A model generated the notes under the pieces. It had not been told where the DNA came from. It ran no database searches and saw nothing but the letters and a program-made list of their open reading frames with translations. Source: G963676795 sp963677215 (GTDB lineage Bacteria > Desulfobacterota > Desulfuromonadia > Desulfuromonadales > Geopsychrobacteraceae). Taken from it: a stretch of DNA of 64,000 bases. Made by a program: the position numbers and the translations under genes. Where the stretch lies: the NCBI GenBank assembly GCA_963677215.1, contig OY781919.1:2542001-2606000 (forward strand). The letters are read 5' to 3'. Numbering within the stretch: position 1 is the stretch's first letter; every line of letters starts with the position of its first letter. This document shows, piece by piece, positions 50,469 through 60,817 of this stretch.

Positions 50469-50628
50469 TTCCTGCCCGGAAACCGCCCTTTTCCGCAATC
50501 TCGGCGTCAGTCTGCGCATTTGATTGTGCGGCGTACAAGTAAGTACTACGTCTCCGCTCAAATGTTTGACTTCCTTGCTCTTGCGAAAATTGCTGGTTTC
50601 CGAATCAGAAACGGGGTCCTTTTTACCG

Positions 50629-51942
50629 TTACGATTCCTTCAACGTTTTGTTGTGCAGAAAGGCAAGTCTTTCGCCAATTGTCTTCTCGTAGCCGCGTTC
50701 GGTCGGCTGATAAAAGCAGGTGTCTTTTAACGCCTCTGGCAGGTAGCTCTGCTCGGCGTAGCCATCCTGGTAGTTGTGGGCATATTTGTAGTCCTTGCCG
50801 TAGCCCAGGTCTTTCATCAATTTCGTCGGTGCGTTGCGGATATGCAACGGGACCGGCAATGCTCCAGTTTTCCTGACTGCGGCCTGAGCGGCGGCGATGG
50901 CCGTATAGCTGGCGTTGCTCTTGGGGGCGGTGGCCAGGTAGGTGACGCCGTGGGCCAGGTTGATCCTGGCTTCGGGGAGTCCGACAAAATGCACGGCCTG
51001 CTGAACCGCCAGGGCCATCTGCAGGGCGCGCGGGTCGGCGTTGCCGATATCTTCCGAGGCGAAAATCACCATCCGGCGGACGATGAACAGGGGATCTTCG
51101 CCCGCTTCGAGCATGCGTGCCAGCCAGTAAACGGCCGCATCCGGATCGGATCCGCGCATGCTTTTGATGAAAGCGGAGATAACATTGTAGTGCTCTTCAG
51201 CACCTTTGTCGTAGGTAAGGGCTTTGTTCTGAAGGGCTTGCTGAACATCGCTCAGCTTGATCTGCTGACGCGACGGACAGGTTGCGGCCGCGATCTCCAG
51301 GGTGCCGAGGGCGCTGCGGGCGTCGCCATCAGCCTGGCTGGCGATGAAGCCGAGGGCCTCATTACTGATCGACAGCTGGCGCAGACCGAGGCCCCGTTCA
51401 TCAATCAGAGCCAGGGTGAGCAGCTCTTTTAGTTCTGATTCGCTCAAAGGCTCAAGGACGAAAACCCTGGAGCGGGAAAGCAGGGCTGAATTGACCTCAA
51501 AGCTCGGGTTCTCGGTCGTCGCGCCGATCAGGGTGATGTCCCCTTTTTCGACGGCCGGCAGAAAGGCGTCCTGCTGGGCTTTGTTGAAGCGATGGATTTC
51601 ATCGACAAAAAGCAGCGTTTTACGCTGATAGTAGGCGCGTTGATGCTGTGCTTCGGCGATGATCTCGCGGACCTCCTTGATACTGCCGAGCACCGCGGAG
51701 AAGAACACAAAACGGCTGCTGGTACAGTTGGCAATGACGCGGCCCAGAGTTGTCTTGCCCGTACCCGGCGGTCCCCAGAAGATGATGGAGCTGATCTTGT
51801 CGCTTTCAATCAGTTTGCGCAGCAGTTTGTCAGGACCGAGCAGGTGCTGCTGGCCGACGATCTCGTCGAGCGAGCGCGGACGCATTCTTTCGGCAAGAGG
51901 GGTATTGTCACTTGTAGCTGTGTTCTGTTCAAATAGATCCAT
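50629..51942 (-). CDS. rarA: AAA+ ATPase RarA/MgsA (replication-associated recombination protein A)
   Basis: 437 residues from the ATG at 51942, chosen for the CGGAG ribosome binding site and match to the family start (MDLFEQN). Clamp-loader-like AAA+ core with Walker A GPPGTGKTT and Walker B LLFVDEIHRFN, and the C-terminal tetramerisation domain. Acts at stalled replication forks. Confidence 0.95.
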   Translation of the reverse strand: MDLFEQNTATSDNTPLAERMRPRSLDEIVGQQHLLGPDKLLRKLIESDKISSIIFWGPPGTGKTTLGRVIANCTSSRFVFFSAVLGSIKEVREIIAEAQHQRAYYQRKTLLFVDEIHRFNKAQQDAFLPAVEKGDITLIGATTENPSFEVNSALLSRSRVFVLEPLSESELKELLTLALIDERGLGLRQLSISNEALGFIASQADGDARSALGTLEIAAATCPSRQQIKLSDVQQALQNKALTYDKGAEEHYNVISAFIKSMRGSDPDAAVYWLARMLEAGEDPLFIVRRMVIFASEDIGNADPRALQMALAVQQAVHFVGLPEARINLAHGVTYLATAPKSNASYTAIAAAQAAVRKTGALPVPLHIRNAPTKLMKDLGYGKDYKYAHNYQDGYAEQSYLPEALKDTCFYQPTERGYEKTIGERLAFLHNKTLKES

Positions 51943-52118
51943 ACTGTTCTCCGGCATTTTTCGTCTCGTCAATGTAGCATGAGGGACTGTCGGCTACAAC
52001 ATTCTAAGTATCTGAATGCGATGGACTTTCGTTTTGCCTTATGGTAATTCTCTGGGCGGCTTTGGAGAGAAAATACCGTCCGTCAGGGATGTTTGAAAAA
52101 ACAGCTCAAGGTGGGAAA

Positions 52119-52973
52119 ATGCTTAAAAAAATCGGAGTTTATGCAAAGTGCGACCATCCTGATGTCGCTGAACTTGTTGAGCAAATAAGCGTTCGCCTGG
52201 ATCGGGCCGCTATAGACCTGGTTCTCGATCAGCAGGTTGCCGAGCTGATGGGGCGACCGGGGGTCGACGGCGAGGAGCTGCCCTCGTTGGTCGACTTGAT
52301 CATTGTGCTTGGCGGCGATGGAACACTGATTTCCGTCGCTCGCCGGGTCGGTAGCCGAAATGTTCCGATCGTCGGCGTCAACCTCGGCCGTCTTGGTTTT
52401 CTCACTGAGGTGACTCGCGATGAACTGCCGCTGTTGCTCGAAGTGCTCATCGAGGGCAATTATGTCGTTTCCGACCGGATGATGCTTGATGCCGTGATTT
52501 ATCGTGAGGGGGAAAACGTTGGTGAGTGTACTGCACTCAACGATGTCATCATCAAGAAGAAGGCACTTGCCCGCATTCTGGACCTGGACACCCATGTCGA
52601 TGGGCGTCACCTGAGTTCCTTCCGGGCCGACGGGTTGATCGTTTCCACAGCGACCGGGTCGACAGGCTACAGTCTTGCGGCGGGAGGGCCGATCATCTAT
52701 CCGGAATTGAACAGTCTGCTGATCACGCCGATCTGTCCACATATGCTGACCAATCGTCCAATCGTCGTCTGGAGTAGCTCGGTGATCGAGATCGAAGTCA
52801 AATCGCAGAACGATGTCGTCTTCTTTACTGCAGACGGGCAGGTTGGTTTTGAGCTGATCCCTGGCGACAAGGTTGAGGTTCGGCGCTCCGATTCCCGAAC
52901 CTGGCTGGTCAACAGCCCGAGCAAGGACTATTTCGAAATCCTCCGGACCAAGCTGGGCTGGGGCGAGAGCTGA
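52119..52973 (+). CDS. nadK: NAD kinase
   Basis: 284 residues from the ATG at 52119 (AAGGTGGG upstream), which starts MLKKIGVYAKCDHPD as in related kinases; in-frame codons further upstream have no ribosome binding site. The GGDGT motif (LGGDGTLISVAR) and the second conserved TGSTGYSLAAGGPI region are present. Makes NADP from NAD. recN follows. Confidence 0.95.
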   Translation: MLKKIGVYAKCDHPDVAELVEQISVRLDRAAIDLVLDQQVAELMGRPGVDGEELPSLVDLIIVLGGDGTLISVARRVGSRNVPIVGVNLGRLGFLTEVTRDELPLLLEVLIEGNYVVSDRMMLDAVIYREGENVGECTALNDVIIKKKALARILDLDTHVDGRHLSSFRADGLIVSTATGSTGYSLAAGGPIIYPELNSLLITPICPHMLTNRPIVVWSSSVIEIEVKSQNDVVFFTADGQVGFELIPGDKVEVRRSDSRTWLVNSPSKDYFEILRTKLGWGES

Positions 52974-53011
52974 GCCTCTCTGCAACATCCGGCGATCTCC
53001 TTGAAGACACT

Positions 53012-54688
53012 ATGCTGACTGATCTGATCATAAAAAATGTTGCGATTATCGAACAGCTGCATGTCACGTTCGCAGCGGGTTTCAATGTTCTGACCGGTGA
53101 AACCGGGGCCGGCAAGTCGATTATCATCGATTCGGTCAATCTGCTGCTTGGCGGTCGGGCGCGCGGTGAAGCAATCCGGACCGGCAGTGACGAGGCCTCG
53201 GTTGAGGCCATTTTTGACCTGACTGACAATGCGCCTGTGCGCGCCCGTCTCAAGGCGATGGAGCTGGCGGCTGAGGATGAGCTGATCATCCGGCGGATCA
53301 TTTCCCGCTCCGGCAAGAATCGTGTTTTTGTCAACGGAACCGCTGTGCCGGTCGCCCAGTTGCGCGAGTTGGCCGAGGGGCTGGTCAATATCTACGGGCA
53401 GCACGATCAGCAGAGCCTGCAACGGCCTGAGACCCATCTCGGTCTGCTTGATCACTTTGCCGGAACAATCGCCGAACTGGAGGTTTACACGCAGTGTTAT
53501 GCCGAATTCAGCCGGCTGAAACAAGAGCTCGCCGACCTGGAGAGGGCGGAGCGCAATCGTCAGCAGCGCCTCGATATGCTCCAGTTCCAGCAGCACGAGC
53601 TGGCTGCGGCCGCGCTGAAGGACGGCGAGGAAGAGGAGCTTGAGCAGGAACGCGCTCTGCTGGTGAATGCCGAAAAGTTGATGTCGGCAACTCAAGGGGG
53701 GTATGGTCTGCTCTACGCCGGTCAGGCTGCGGTCAGCGAGACCCTGGCCCAGGTTGCGGTCCAGCTGGAAAAACTTCAGGATATAGACCCCGCGCTGGTT
53801 CCGTTGGCTGAAACGCTGCGCAGTAGTCAGTATGCACTTGAGGATGTCGCCGCTGAATTGAGGAGCTACTCGGACAAGCTCGATTTCGAGCCGCAGCGGC
53901 AGCAGCTGGTTGAAGAGCGCCTGACCTTGATTGCAACTCTCAAGCGCAAATATGCGCCCAGCGTTGCCGGGCTGCTTGCCTATCTGGACGGAATCAGCCG
54001 TGAGCTCGAGACCTTGAGTGACGTCGAGGGGCACAGGCAGCGTCTTGAAGGTGCCCTGCAAAAAGCTCATGAGCGGTTGCTGGCAGCGGGGCAGCAGTTA
54101 AGTTCCAAGCGTGAACAGGGGATCTCTGTTCTGTCCCGGGGCATTGAGGCTGAACTCGCCGACCTGGCGATGCCGAAAGCCCGCTTTAGTATGCCGCTCG
54201 AAAAACTTGAGGAGCCGTCTGCTAGCGGCCTTGAGCGGGGGGAGTTCTATCTTGCGGCCAACCCTGGAGAGGAGGCTCAGCCGCTGGCCAGGATCGCCTC
54301 GGGCGGCGAGCTGTCGCGGATCATGCTGGCCTTGCGTCGCAGTGCCCCGCTCGGCGATTCGGTGCGTACCCTGATCTTCGACGAGGTCGATGCCGGCATC
54401 GGCGGTGAAGCTGCGACGGCTGTCGGTGAAAAAATCAGCCGCCTCGGTCAGTCCATCCAAGTGCTTTGTGTCACCCACCTGCCCCAGGTTGCCGCCTTTG
54501 CTGATCATCATTACCGGGTGGCCAAGGGGGAGAAGGACGGCCGGACCGCAACCGAGTTGCGTCATCTAGACAACGAGCAGCGAGTACAGGAGATGGCCCG
54601 TATGCTCGGTGGCGCCAAAATCGGTGAAAATACCCTTGTTCATGCGCGTGAACTGATTGAGAGCTCACGCTCTCTGCTTGTTGATTAA
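53012..54688 (+). CDS. recN: DNA repair protein RecN
   Basis: 558 residues, SMC-like: Walker A GETGAGKSI at about 29-37, a long coiled-coil middle (about 150-370), and the ABC-type signature ASGGELSRIMLAL with Walker B LIFDEVDAGIGG. Binds DNA ends and helps double-strand break repair. Confidence 0.96.
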   Translation: MLTDLIIKNVAIIEQLHVTFAAGFNVLTGETGAGKSIIIDSVNLLLGGRARGEAIRTGSDEASVEAIFDLTDNAPVRARLKAMELAAEDELIIRRIISRSGKNRVFVNGTAVPVAQLRELAEGLVNIYGQHDQQSLQRPETHLGLLDHFAGTIAELEVYTQCYAEFSRLKQELADLERAERNRQQRLDMLQFQQHELAAAALKDGEEEELEQERALLVNAEKLMSATQGGYGLLYAGQAAVSETLAQVAVQLEKLQDIDPALVPLAETLRSSQYALEDVAAELRSYSDKLDFEPQRQQLVEERLTLIATLKRKYAPSVAGLLAYLDGISRELETLSDVEGHRQRLEGALQKAHERLLAAGQQLSSKREQGISVLSRGIEAELADLAMPKARFSMPLEKLEEPSASGLERGEFYLAANPGEEAQPLARIASGGELSRIMLALRRSAPLGDSVRTLIFDEVDAGIGGEAATAVGEKISRLGQSIQVLCVTHLPQVAAFADHHYRVAKGEKDGRTATELRHLDNEQRVQEMARMLGGAKIGENTLVHARELIESSRSLLVD

Positions 54689-54713
54689 TCGCATTTATTC
54701 GGAGTTTAAAACT

Positions 54714-55169
54714 ATGCTGCGTCGCGCCAGAATTCCCGATGCCCGTTCAATCCATGCACTTTTGCTATCATTTGCCAGGGACGGACAATTGTTGGGGCGT
54801 TCTCTGGCTAATATCTATGATGCTATCCGCGATTTCTACGTTTATGAAGTCGATGGTAGGATCCTGGGGGCCGGGGCTCTGGCAATCTGTTGGGAAGACC
54901 TGGCCGAAGTCCGCTCGCTGGCGGTCAGTTCTGATCAGCAGGGGCGGGGAATTGGTCGCCTGCTTGTTGAACAGTGCCTGATCGAGGCTCGGGACCTTGG
55001 TCTGAAAAGGGTCTTTGCTCTGACCTATCAGCCTGAATTCTTTAGGAAACTCGGTTTTTCGGACATTGAGAAGTCCGAACTGCCGCAGAAGGTCTGGGGG
55101 GACTGTATCAACTGTGTCAAGTTTCCTGACTGCGACGAATATGCCCTGGCGATAAACTTATTGGAATGA
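54714..55169 (+). CDS. GNAT acetyltransferase, ArgA-like (probable N-acetylglutamate synthase)
   Basis: 151 residues from the ATG at 54714 (GGAG upstream; an earlier in-frame start overlaps recN and lacks a site). Acetyl-CoA motif QQGRGIGRLLVEQCL, and the C-terminal CxxCxxFPxCDE segment (CINCVKFPDCDEYA) seen in short ArgA-type acetyltransferases of deltaproteobacteria. It would start arginine synthesis together with ArgJ, encoded at 60818. Substrate inferred. Confidence 0.8.
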   Translation: MLRRARIPDARSIHALLLSFARDGQLLGRSLANIYDAIRDFYVYEVDGRILGAGALAICWEDLAEVRSLAVSSDQQGRGIGRLLVEQCLIEARDLGLKRVFALTYQPEFFRKLGFSDIEKSELPQKVWGDCINCVKFPDCDEYALAINLLE

Positions 55170-55288
55170 GCCAATAATCGTGTTAGGATCGTCTAATTTT
55201 GTTTGAAAGAACATACTGATTGTTTTTTTCTCGATATCTGTGATACTTAGACGTCGCTGGAAATGAAAACCATTACAAGAGGCCTGGT

Positions 55289-56149
55289 TTGACCAATCGT
55301 TTTTCTCTGATATTGATCCCTGAAGGGAGTAACAAGGTTCGTCGCTGGAAGTTGAGCGGTCGGCTGATCTATGTTGTTGCCGCCTCCTGGCTGATTCTGG
55401 CAGGGGTCGGAGCCTTGTTTGCCTGGGGATATTATTCGGAGCGTGTGGATCGCCAGGAGCTTCTCCTGTTGCGTCTGGAGAATAACCATCAGCGCCAGCA
55501 GCTGCAGCGTTTGGTGGTTGATTACGAGAATATCAATTATGAGTTGAACGCCCTGGCAACATCCGAGGCCCGGGTCCGTCAGTTGGCCAGCATCGATGTT
55601 GAGCCACAGGAGATTCCGGTTGCCATCGGTGGCCTTCCCGGTGAAGAGCTTGAAGTCGATGATCTGCAGGTGCAGATCAATAGTCTGCAGGAGATGCTGA
55701 ATCTGCGCCGCCAGAGCCAGGAAGAGATCCGTAATCTGCTCAATGATCAGGTGTCGATCAGCAGGGCTACGCCCAAGGGCTGGCCAACTCGGGGCTGGAT
55801 CACCTCCTATTTTGGCATGCGGAAGTCACCGATTACCGGCCTGCGGACGATACATGAGGGTCTTGATATCGCTGCGAATACCGGAACTCCGGTCTATGCG
55901 ACAGCCGATGGTGTGGTCTCCATGGTGGCTTATTCCCCCAGCTACGGCAAGACGATCCAGGTCGATCATGGTTATGGCTACCGAACGATTTTTGCTCACA
56001 ATTCAAAGATCCTGGTTCGGAGCGGTCAGCGTATCAAACGCGGTGATATGATCGCCAAGGTCGGCAATACCGGCCGTTCGACAGGTTCTCACCTGCATTA
56101 CGAGCTGCTTCTGAACGGGGTGCCGATCGATCCCAGAAAGACCCTCTGA
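55289..56149 (+). CDS. M23-family peptidase (LytM/NlpD-type), membrane-anchored
   Basis: 286 residues from a TTG start. N-terminal membrane helix (about 28-48), coiled coil (about 50-85 and 115-150), and a LytM domain with HEGLDIAANTGTPVYA (zinc-ligand His) and the GSHLHYELLLNG HxH motif. Likely cleaves peptidoglycan cross-bridges or activates amidases during growth or division. Confidence 0.9.
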   Translation: MTNRFSLILIPEGSNKVRRWKLSGRLIYVVAASWLILAGVGALFAWGYYSERVDRQELLLLRLENNHQRQQLQRLVVDYENINYELNALATSEARVRQLASIDVEPQEIPVAIGGLPGEELEVDDLQVQINSLQEMLNLRRQSQEEIRNLLNDQVSISRATPKGWPTRGWITSYFGMRKSPITGLRTIHEGLDIAANTGTPVYATADGVVSMVAYSPSYGKTIQVDHGYGYRTIFAHNSKILVRSGQRIKRGDMIAKVGNTGRSTGSHLHYELLLNGVPIDPRKTL

Positions 56150-56410
56150 ACACTACCTCGGTCAGTCGTCCTTCTCTGAATGCCGGTGTTATGAACTGTT
56201 TCCTGACACAATCCTAACTCTTCGCTTTTTCTTCCCTTATTAAATCTGTGTAAGCGTCTTCAAGGCCAGAAAAACAGGGGTTTTTCAGCCTGTTTATTGC
56301 TTGTTGGCCTCTGCCGGGTGTGCTACTATGCCCGGCATTATTCATTCGTTAATAATGCGAGAATTTGTTATCAGGCGCCGTCTAGAGGGACGCCTTTGGA
56401 GTTATGCGTA
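56150..56410. other. Intergenic region upstream of secA
   Basis: 261 bases. No clear gene; any SecM-like leader is not apparent. The secA ribosome binding site GGAG lies at 56397-56400. Confidence 0.3.
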
Positions 56411-59083
56411 ATGATCGGATATGTGTCGAAAAAGATTTTTGGTACCAAGAACAGTCGTGACTTGAAAAAAATCCAGCCTGTTGTCGATCGAATCAATTCT
56501 CTCGAACCAGATTTTGAAGCATTGAGCGATGAGCAGCTTCAGAACAAAACCGTAGAATTCCGTCAGCGCCTGTCAGCCGGTGAAACCCTCGATCAGTTAT
56601 TGCCTGAGGCTTTTGCCTCAGTCCGTGAGGCAGCCAGGCGGGTACTGGGCATGCGTCATTTTGACGTCCAGTTGATCGGCGGTATAGTCCTGCATTCCGG
56701 CAAGATCGCCGAGATGAAGACCGGTGAGGGGAAGACCTTGATGGCGACCCTGCCGATCTATCTGAATGCCCTGTCCGGCAAGGGCGTTCATGTCGTCACC
56801 GTCAACGATTACCTGGCCAAGCGTGATGCCGACTGGATGGGTAATGTCTACCGGTATATGGGACTGACGGTCGACTGTATCGTCCATGGCCTGACCGATG
56901 CCCAGCGTAAGCTCGCCTACGCCGCTGATATTACCTACGGAACCAATAACGAGTTCGGCTTCGATTACCTGCGTGACAACATGAAGTTCGATCTTGAGGA
57001 GTATGTTCAGCGCGAACTGAATTTTGCCATTGTCGATGAGGTCGATTCGATTCTGATCGACGAGGCCCGGACTCCACTGATTATTTCGGGTCCGAGCGAA
57101 GCGTCAAGCGATCTCTATTATATGGTCGATAAGATTATCCCGCGCCTGGTCAAGGGGGAGATCATTGAAGAACGCGATGGCAAGATCGGCCAGACCGTCA
57201 AGCATCATAGCGGTGATTATACCGTCGATGAGAAGGCAAAATCGGCAGCTCTGACCGAAGAGGGTGTGACCAAGGTTGAGAAGCTGCTCGGCATCGATAA
57301 CCTCTATGAGCCGCAGAACATCGAGGTGTTGCACCACGTCAACCAGTCTCTCAAGGCGCATGCCCTGTTCCGCAAGGACGTCGATTACGTTGTCAAGGAC
57401 GGCGAGGTTCAGATTGTTGATGAATTCACTGGCCGTCTGATGCCGGGCCGGCGCTGGAGTGATGGTCTGCACCAGGCGGTCGAGGCCAAGGAAGGGGTGA
57501 AGATCGCCAGCGAGAACCAGACTCTGGCAACCATCACCTTCCAGAACTATTTCCGCATGTACAGTAAGCTGGGCGGCATGACCGGTACGGCAGAAACGGA
57601 AGTCACCGAGTTCCGTGAGATCTATCATCTCGATGTCGTTGTTATTCCGACCAACAAGCCGCTGTTGCGCGATGACAAGTCCGATGTCATCTACAAGACC
57701 GAGAAAGAGAAATTTCTCGCTGCTATCGAAGATATCGCCGAATGCTACAAGCAGGGGCAGCCGGTTCTGGTCGGGACTATCAGTATCGAAAAATCGGAAG
57801 TTTTGTCCGTACTGCTTAAGAAACGGGGCGTGCCACACAATGTTCTCAACGCCAAGCAGCATGAGCGTGAGGCCTATATTGTCGCTCAGGCTGGGCGCAA
57901 AGGGGCCGTCACCATCGCCACCAATATGGCGGGTCGGGGTACCGATATCGTGTTGGGTGGCAATGCGGAGATGATGGCCCAGGCCGAATCCGCTACCAGC
58001 GAAAACCCGGAAGAACGCTATCAGGAACTGCTGGCGAAATATATCGCTCAGTGCAAACAGGAAAAGCAGGAGGTTCTCGACGCCGGCGGTCTCTATATTC
58101 TGGGCACCGAACGGCATGAGTCGCGGCGGATAGATAACCAGCTGCGTGGTCGTGCCGGTCGTCAGGGCGATCCGGGGCGCAGCCGTTTCTTCTTAAGCCT
58201 GGAAGATGACCTGCTGAGGATTTTCGGTTCCCAACGGGTTGCCTTTGTTATGGAAAAGCTTAAAATTCCTGAAGGAGAGCCGATTGAGCACGGCATCATC
58301 AGTAGGGCGATCGAAAATGCCCAGAAGAAGGTCGAGGGGCATAACTTTGATATTCGTAAGCACCTGATTGAATATGACGATGTCATGAACAAACAGCGAG
58401 AGGTCATCTATTCTCAGCGTCGTGAAGTGCTTGCCGGCGAGCAGATGTTTGAGACCTATGAAGGGATCGTAGAGGAGGCCATTGAGGATATGGTTTCCAC
58501 CTTCTGTCCGGAAAAAGCCTCTTCCCAGTGGGATCTGCCACGTCTCGGTGAGGATTATCTCCGTCAATTCAATCTTGTGCCGCAGCTGTCCGACAAGATT
58601 GGCCGCGATGAGTTAGAGAGCGGGCTGAAGCAGCAGGCTCTGGATCGGCTGCGTGAAAAGGAACAGGAATTCTCCGCTCCGGTCATGCAGCATCTGATGC
58701 GTATCTTGCTGCTGCAGACCATCGATTCCCAGTGGAAGGATCACCTGCTGTCGATCGATCACCTCAAGGAGGGGATCGGCCTGCGCGGTTACGGTCAGAA
58801 GAACCCTAAAGAGGAATACAAGAAGGAAGCCTACGGGCTCTTCATGCAGATGATGGGCCGTGTTCGTGAAGAAGTCCTGCTCAAGATCTTCCGTATCCAG
58901 TTGGCCAGGGAGGAGGATGTCGAGCGGATGGAGGCTCAGCAGCGCAAACAGAAGGTGATCCTCAACCAGGCTGGCGGTGACGAGGGGCACAAGCCTTCGG
59001 TCCGGGAAGAGGATAAGGTCGGTCGCAATGATCCATGCCCCTGCGGCAGCGGTCAGAAATATAAAAAGTGCTGCGGAAAATAA
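56411..59083 (+). CDS. secA: Protein translocase ATPase SecA
   Basis: 890 residues from the ATG at 56411, matching the family start (MIGYVSKKIFGTKNSRDLKK); upstream in-frame sequence is not SecA-like. Walker A KTGEGKTL, DEVDSILIDEARTPLIISG, the helicase-type NMAGRGTDIVLGGN, and a zinc-binding SEC-C end CPCGSGQKYKKCC. Drives preproteins through SecYEG. Confidence 0.97.
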   Translation: MIGYVSKKIFGTKNSRDLKKIQPVVDRINSLEPDFEALSDEQLQNKTVEFRQRLSAGETLDQLLPEAFASVREAARRVLGMRHFDVQLIGGIVLHSGKIAEMKTGEGKTLMATLPIYLNALSGKGVHVVTVNDYLAKRDADWMGNVYRYMGLTVDCIVHGLTDAQRKLAYAADITYGTNNEFGFDYLRDNMKFDLEEYVQRELNFAIVDEVDSILIDEARTPLIISGPSEASSDLYYMVDKIIPRLVKGEIIEERDGKIGQTVKHHSGDYTVDEKAKSAALTEEGVTKVEKLLGIDNLYEPQNIEVLHHVNQSLKAHALFRKDVDYVVKDGEVQIVDEFTGRLMPGRRWSDGLHQAVEAKEGVKIASENQTLATITFQNYFRMYSKLGGMTGTAETEVTEFREIYHLDVVVIPTNKPLLRDDKSDVIYKTEKEKFLAAIEDIAECYKQGQPVLVGTISIEKSEVLSVLLKKRGVPHNVLNAKQHEREAYIVAQAGRKGAVTIATNMAGRGTDIVLGGNAEMMAQAESATSENPEERYQELLAKYIAQCKQEKQEVLDAGGLYILGTERHESRRIDNQLRGRAGRQGDPGRSRFFLSLEDDLLRIFGSQRVAFVMEKLKIPEGEPIEHGIISRAIENAQKKVEGHNFDIRKHLIEYDDVMNKQREVIYSQRREVLAGEQMFETYEGIVEEAIEDMVSTFCPEKASSQWDLPRLGEDYLRQFNLVPQLSDKIGRDELESGLKQQALDRLREKEQEFSAPVMQHLMRILLLQTIDSQWKDHLLSIDHLKEGIGLRGYGQKNPKEEYKKEAYGLFMQMMGRVREEVLLKIFRIQLAREEDVERMEAQQRKQKVILNQAGGDEGHKPSVREEDKVGRNDPCPCGSGQKYKKCCGK

Positions 59084-59113
59084 TCTCTTATTCTTATTTG
59101 TCTTGGGGAGACT

Positions 59114-60814
59114 ATGGGGGCAGAGGTTCAAAACGTTAAACCATCGATACTGCTGATTGACGACGTACCGCTTATTCTCGACCTGCTTGAGGATATTCTT
59201 GAACCTCTCGAATATCCGATTCTGCGCCTCGAGGCTGGTGAAGGGGTTCTGCAGGTGCTGGATCGCGAGAATGTCGCGCTGGTTTTCTGCGATGTCTCTC
59301 TGCCTGACATGAATGGTGTCGAGGTGCTGCGCCTGATCAAACAGCACACCGCGGAAATTCAGGTCGTGATGATTTCCGGCCAGCAGAATTTCAATGTCGC
59401 TCGCGAGGTTCTGCGGGAGAAGGCATACGATTATCTGGTCAAGCCTTTTTCCCAGGAAGAGGTTCTGACGGCTGCCGAGCAGGGGTTGAATGCCTACTAT
59501 CAGATAGTGCAGCAGGGGCGTGCGCGGGTTGAGGCGAGACGCCGGATGGCCGATCTGATCCTGTTGCGTAAGGTCGGGGAAACGGCCAGCTCCGGTAACG
59601 ACCTGCAGCAGTTGTTCGATGAGATCGTCGACTCGATTGCGCTTTCCGCCGGTGTTGAGGTCGCCTCTCTGATGCTGATTGAGGACGACGGAATGCTGCA
59701 CATCAAGGCGGCAAACGGACTGGCTCGTGAGATAGCCCAGACGGTCCGAGTCGCTCCGGGGGAAGGGATCTCCGGTCACGTGCTGGCCACAGGTGAATCG
59801 ATCCTGGTCTCCAATATCGAGCAGGATGGTCGCTTCAAGTCGTTTCATGGTGCTCAGCGCTATAAGAACCAGTCGCTTCTGTCTGTTCCGATCTATGTGC
59901 GTGAAGAACTGGTTGGCGTCATCAATGTCAACAACAAGAAGTCGGGCGAGCCTTTCGATCTTGAAGATCAGCACCTGCTCGAAGCGATTGCCAACCAGGT
60001 CGCTCTGGCAATGGAGAACTTCAAGCTGGTCAATAACTTGCTGCATCAGGCTAAGGTGCTCGAAAAGACCAACGAGGATCTGGTGCGCATGCACAGGGCG
60101 CGAACCCGCCTGGTCTGCAACCTTTCGCATGAGCTGAAGACACCGCTGACTTCAATTATGGGTTACGTAGATCTGTCGCTCACCTTTTATGAGAAGATGT
60201 CCGACGAGGAGATCAAGGACAATCTCGAAGAGGTCAGGGGGGAAGGTGTGCGTCTGGAACGGCTGATTACCGGGATGTTGCGACTCTTCTCCATCGAATC
60301 GGAACGCGAGGTCTGGCGCTGGAAGTCGTTTGGTGTGCCCTGGCCGATAGCCGATGCTTTTCAGCATTTCAACAAGCAGATTCAGGCCCGTAAACTGTCG
60401 ACCGAGCTGGACATTGCCGATGACCTTCCCGAGGTTTATGGGGATCAGGAAAAATTCAGTCTGGTCTTCAATTGTCTGGTTGATAACGCGATCAAGTTCA
60501 ATCATGATGGCGGTCACATTCGCGTTGTGGCCAGAACTCGAATCGATGATGGTCTCGAGTATGTCTATCTGCGCATCTTTAATCAGGGGCAGACCGTCCC
60601 GATTGATGCGCAGGACACGATTTTTAGCTCCTACACTCAGCTTGGTGACATCGATACGGAAAAACCGCATGGTGTCGGTATCGGGCTGTCGCTGGTCAAG
60701 GTGGTTATTGACCGGATGCAGGGAGATGTGTTTCTGGAAGAGATCGAAGGCGAGGGAACCTGTTTCGGCCTGATGCTTCCAACAGAACAAACGTTTAATA
60801 GATTAAGAGGTTAA
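59114..60814 (+). CDS. Hybrid response regulator-GAF-histidine kinase
   Basis: 566 residues: an N-terminal receiver domain with phospho-acceptor Asp60 and Lys110 (VKPF), a GAF domain (about 160-305), a HisKA domain with His339 (NLSHELKTPLTS) and a C-terminal HATPase with the N-box NCLVDNAIKFN and the G-box HGVGIGLSLVK. No membrane segment, so it is a soluble cytoplasmic sensor. The receiver in front of the kinase suggests input from another kinase. Target unknown. Confidence 0.92.
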   Translation: MGAEVQNVKPSILLIDDVPLILDLLEDILEPLEYPILRLEAGEGVLQVLDRENVALVFCDVSLPDMNGVEVLRLIKQHTAEIQVVMISGQQNFNVAREVLREKAYDYLVKPFSQEEVLTAAEQGLNAYYQIVQQGRARVEARRRMADLILLRKVGETASSGNDLQQLFDEIVDSIALSAGVEVASLMLIEDDGMLHIKAANGLAREIAQTVRVAPGEGISGHVLATGESILVSNIEQDGRFKSFHGAQRYKNQSLLSVPIYVREELVGVINVNNKKSGEPFDLEDQHLLEAIANQVALAMENFKLVNNLLHQAKVLEKTNEDLVRMHRARTRLVCNLSHELKTPLTSIMGYVDLSLTFYEKMSDEEIKDNLEEVRGEGVRLERLITGMLRLFSIESEREVWRWKSFGVPWPIADAFQHFNKQIQARKLSTELDIADDLPEVYGDQEKFSLVFNCLVDNAIKFNHDGGHIRVVARTRIDDGLEYVYLRIFNQGQTVPIDAQDTIFSSYTQLGDIDTEKPHGVGIGLSLVKVVIDRMQGDVFLEEIEGEGTCFGLMLPTEQTFNRLRG

Positions 60815-60817
60815 TCG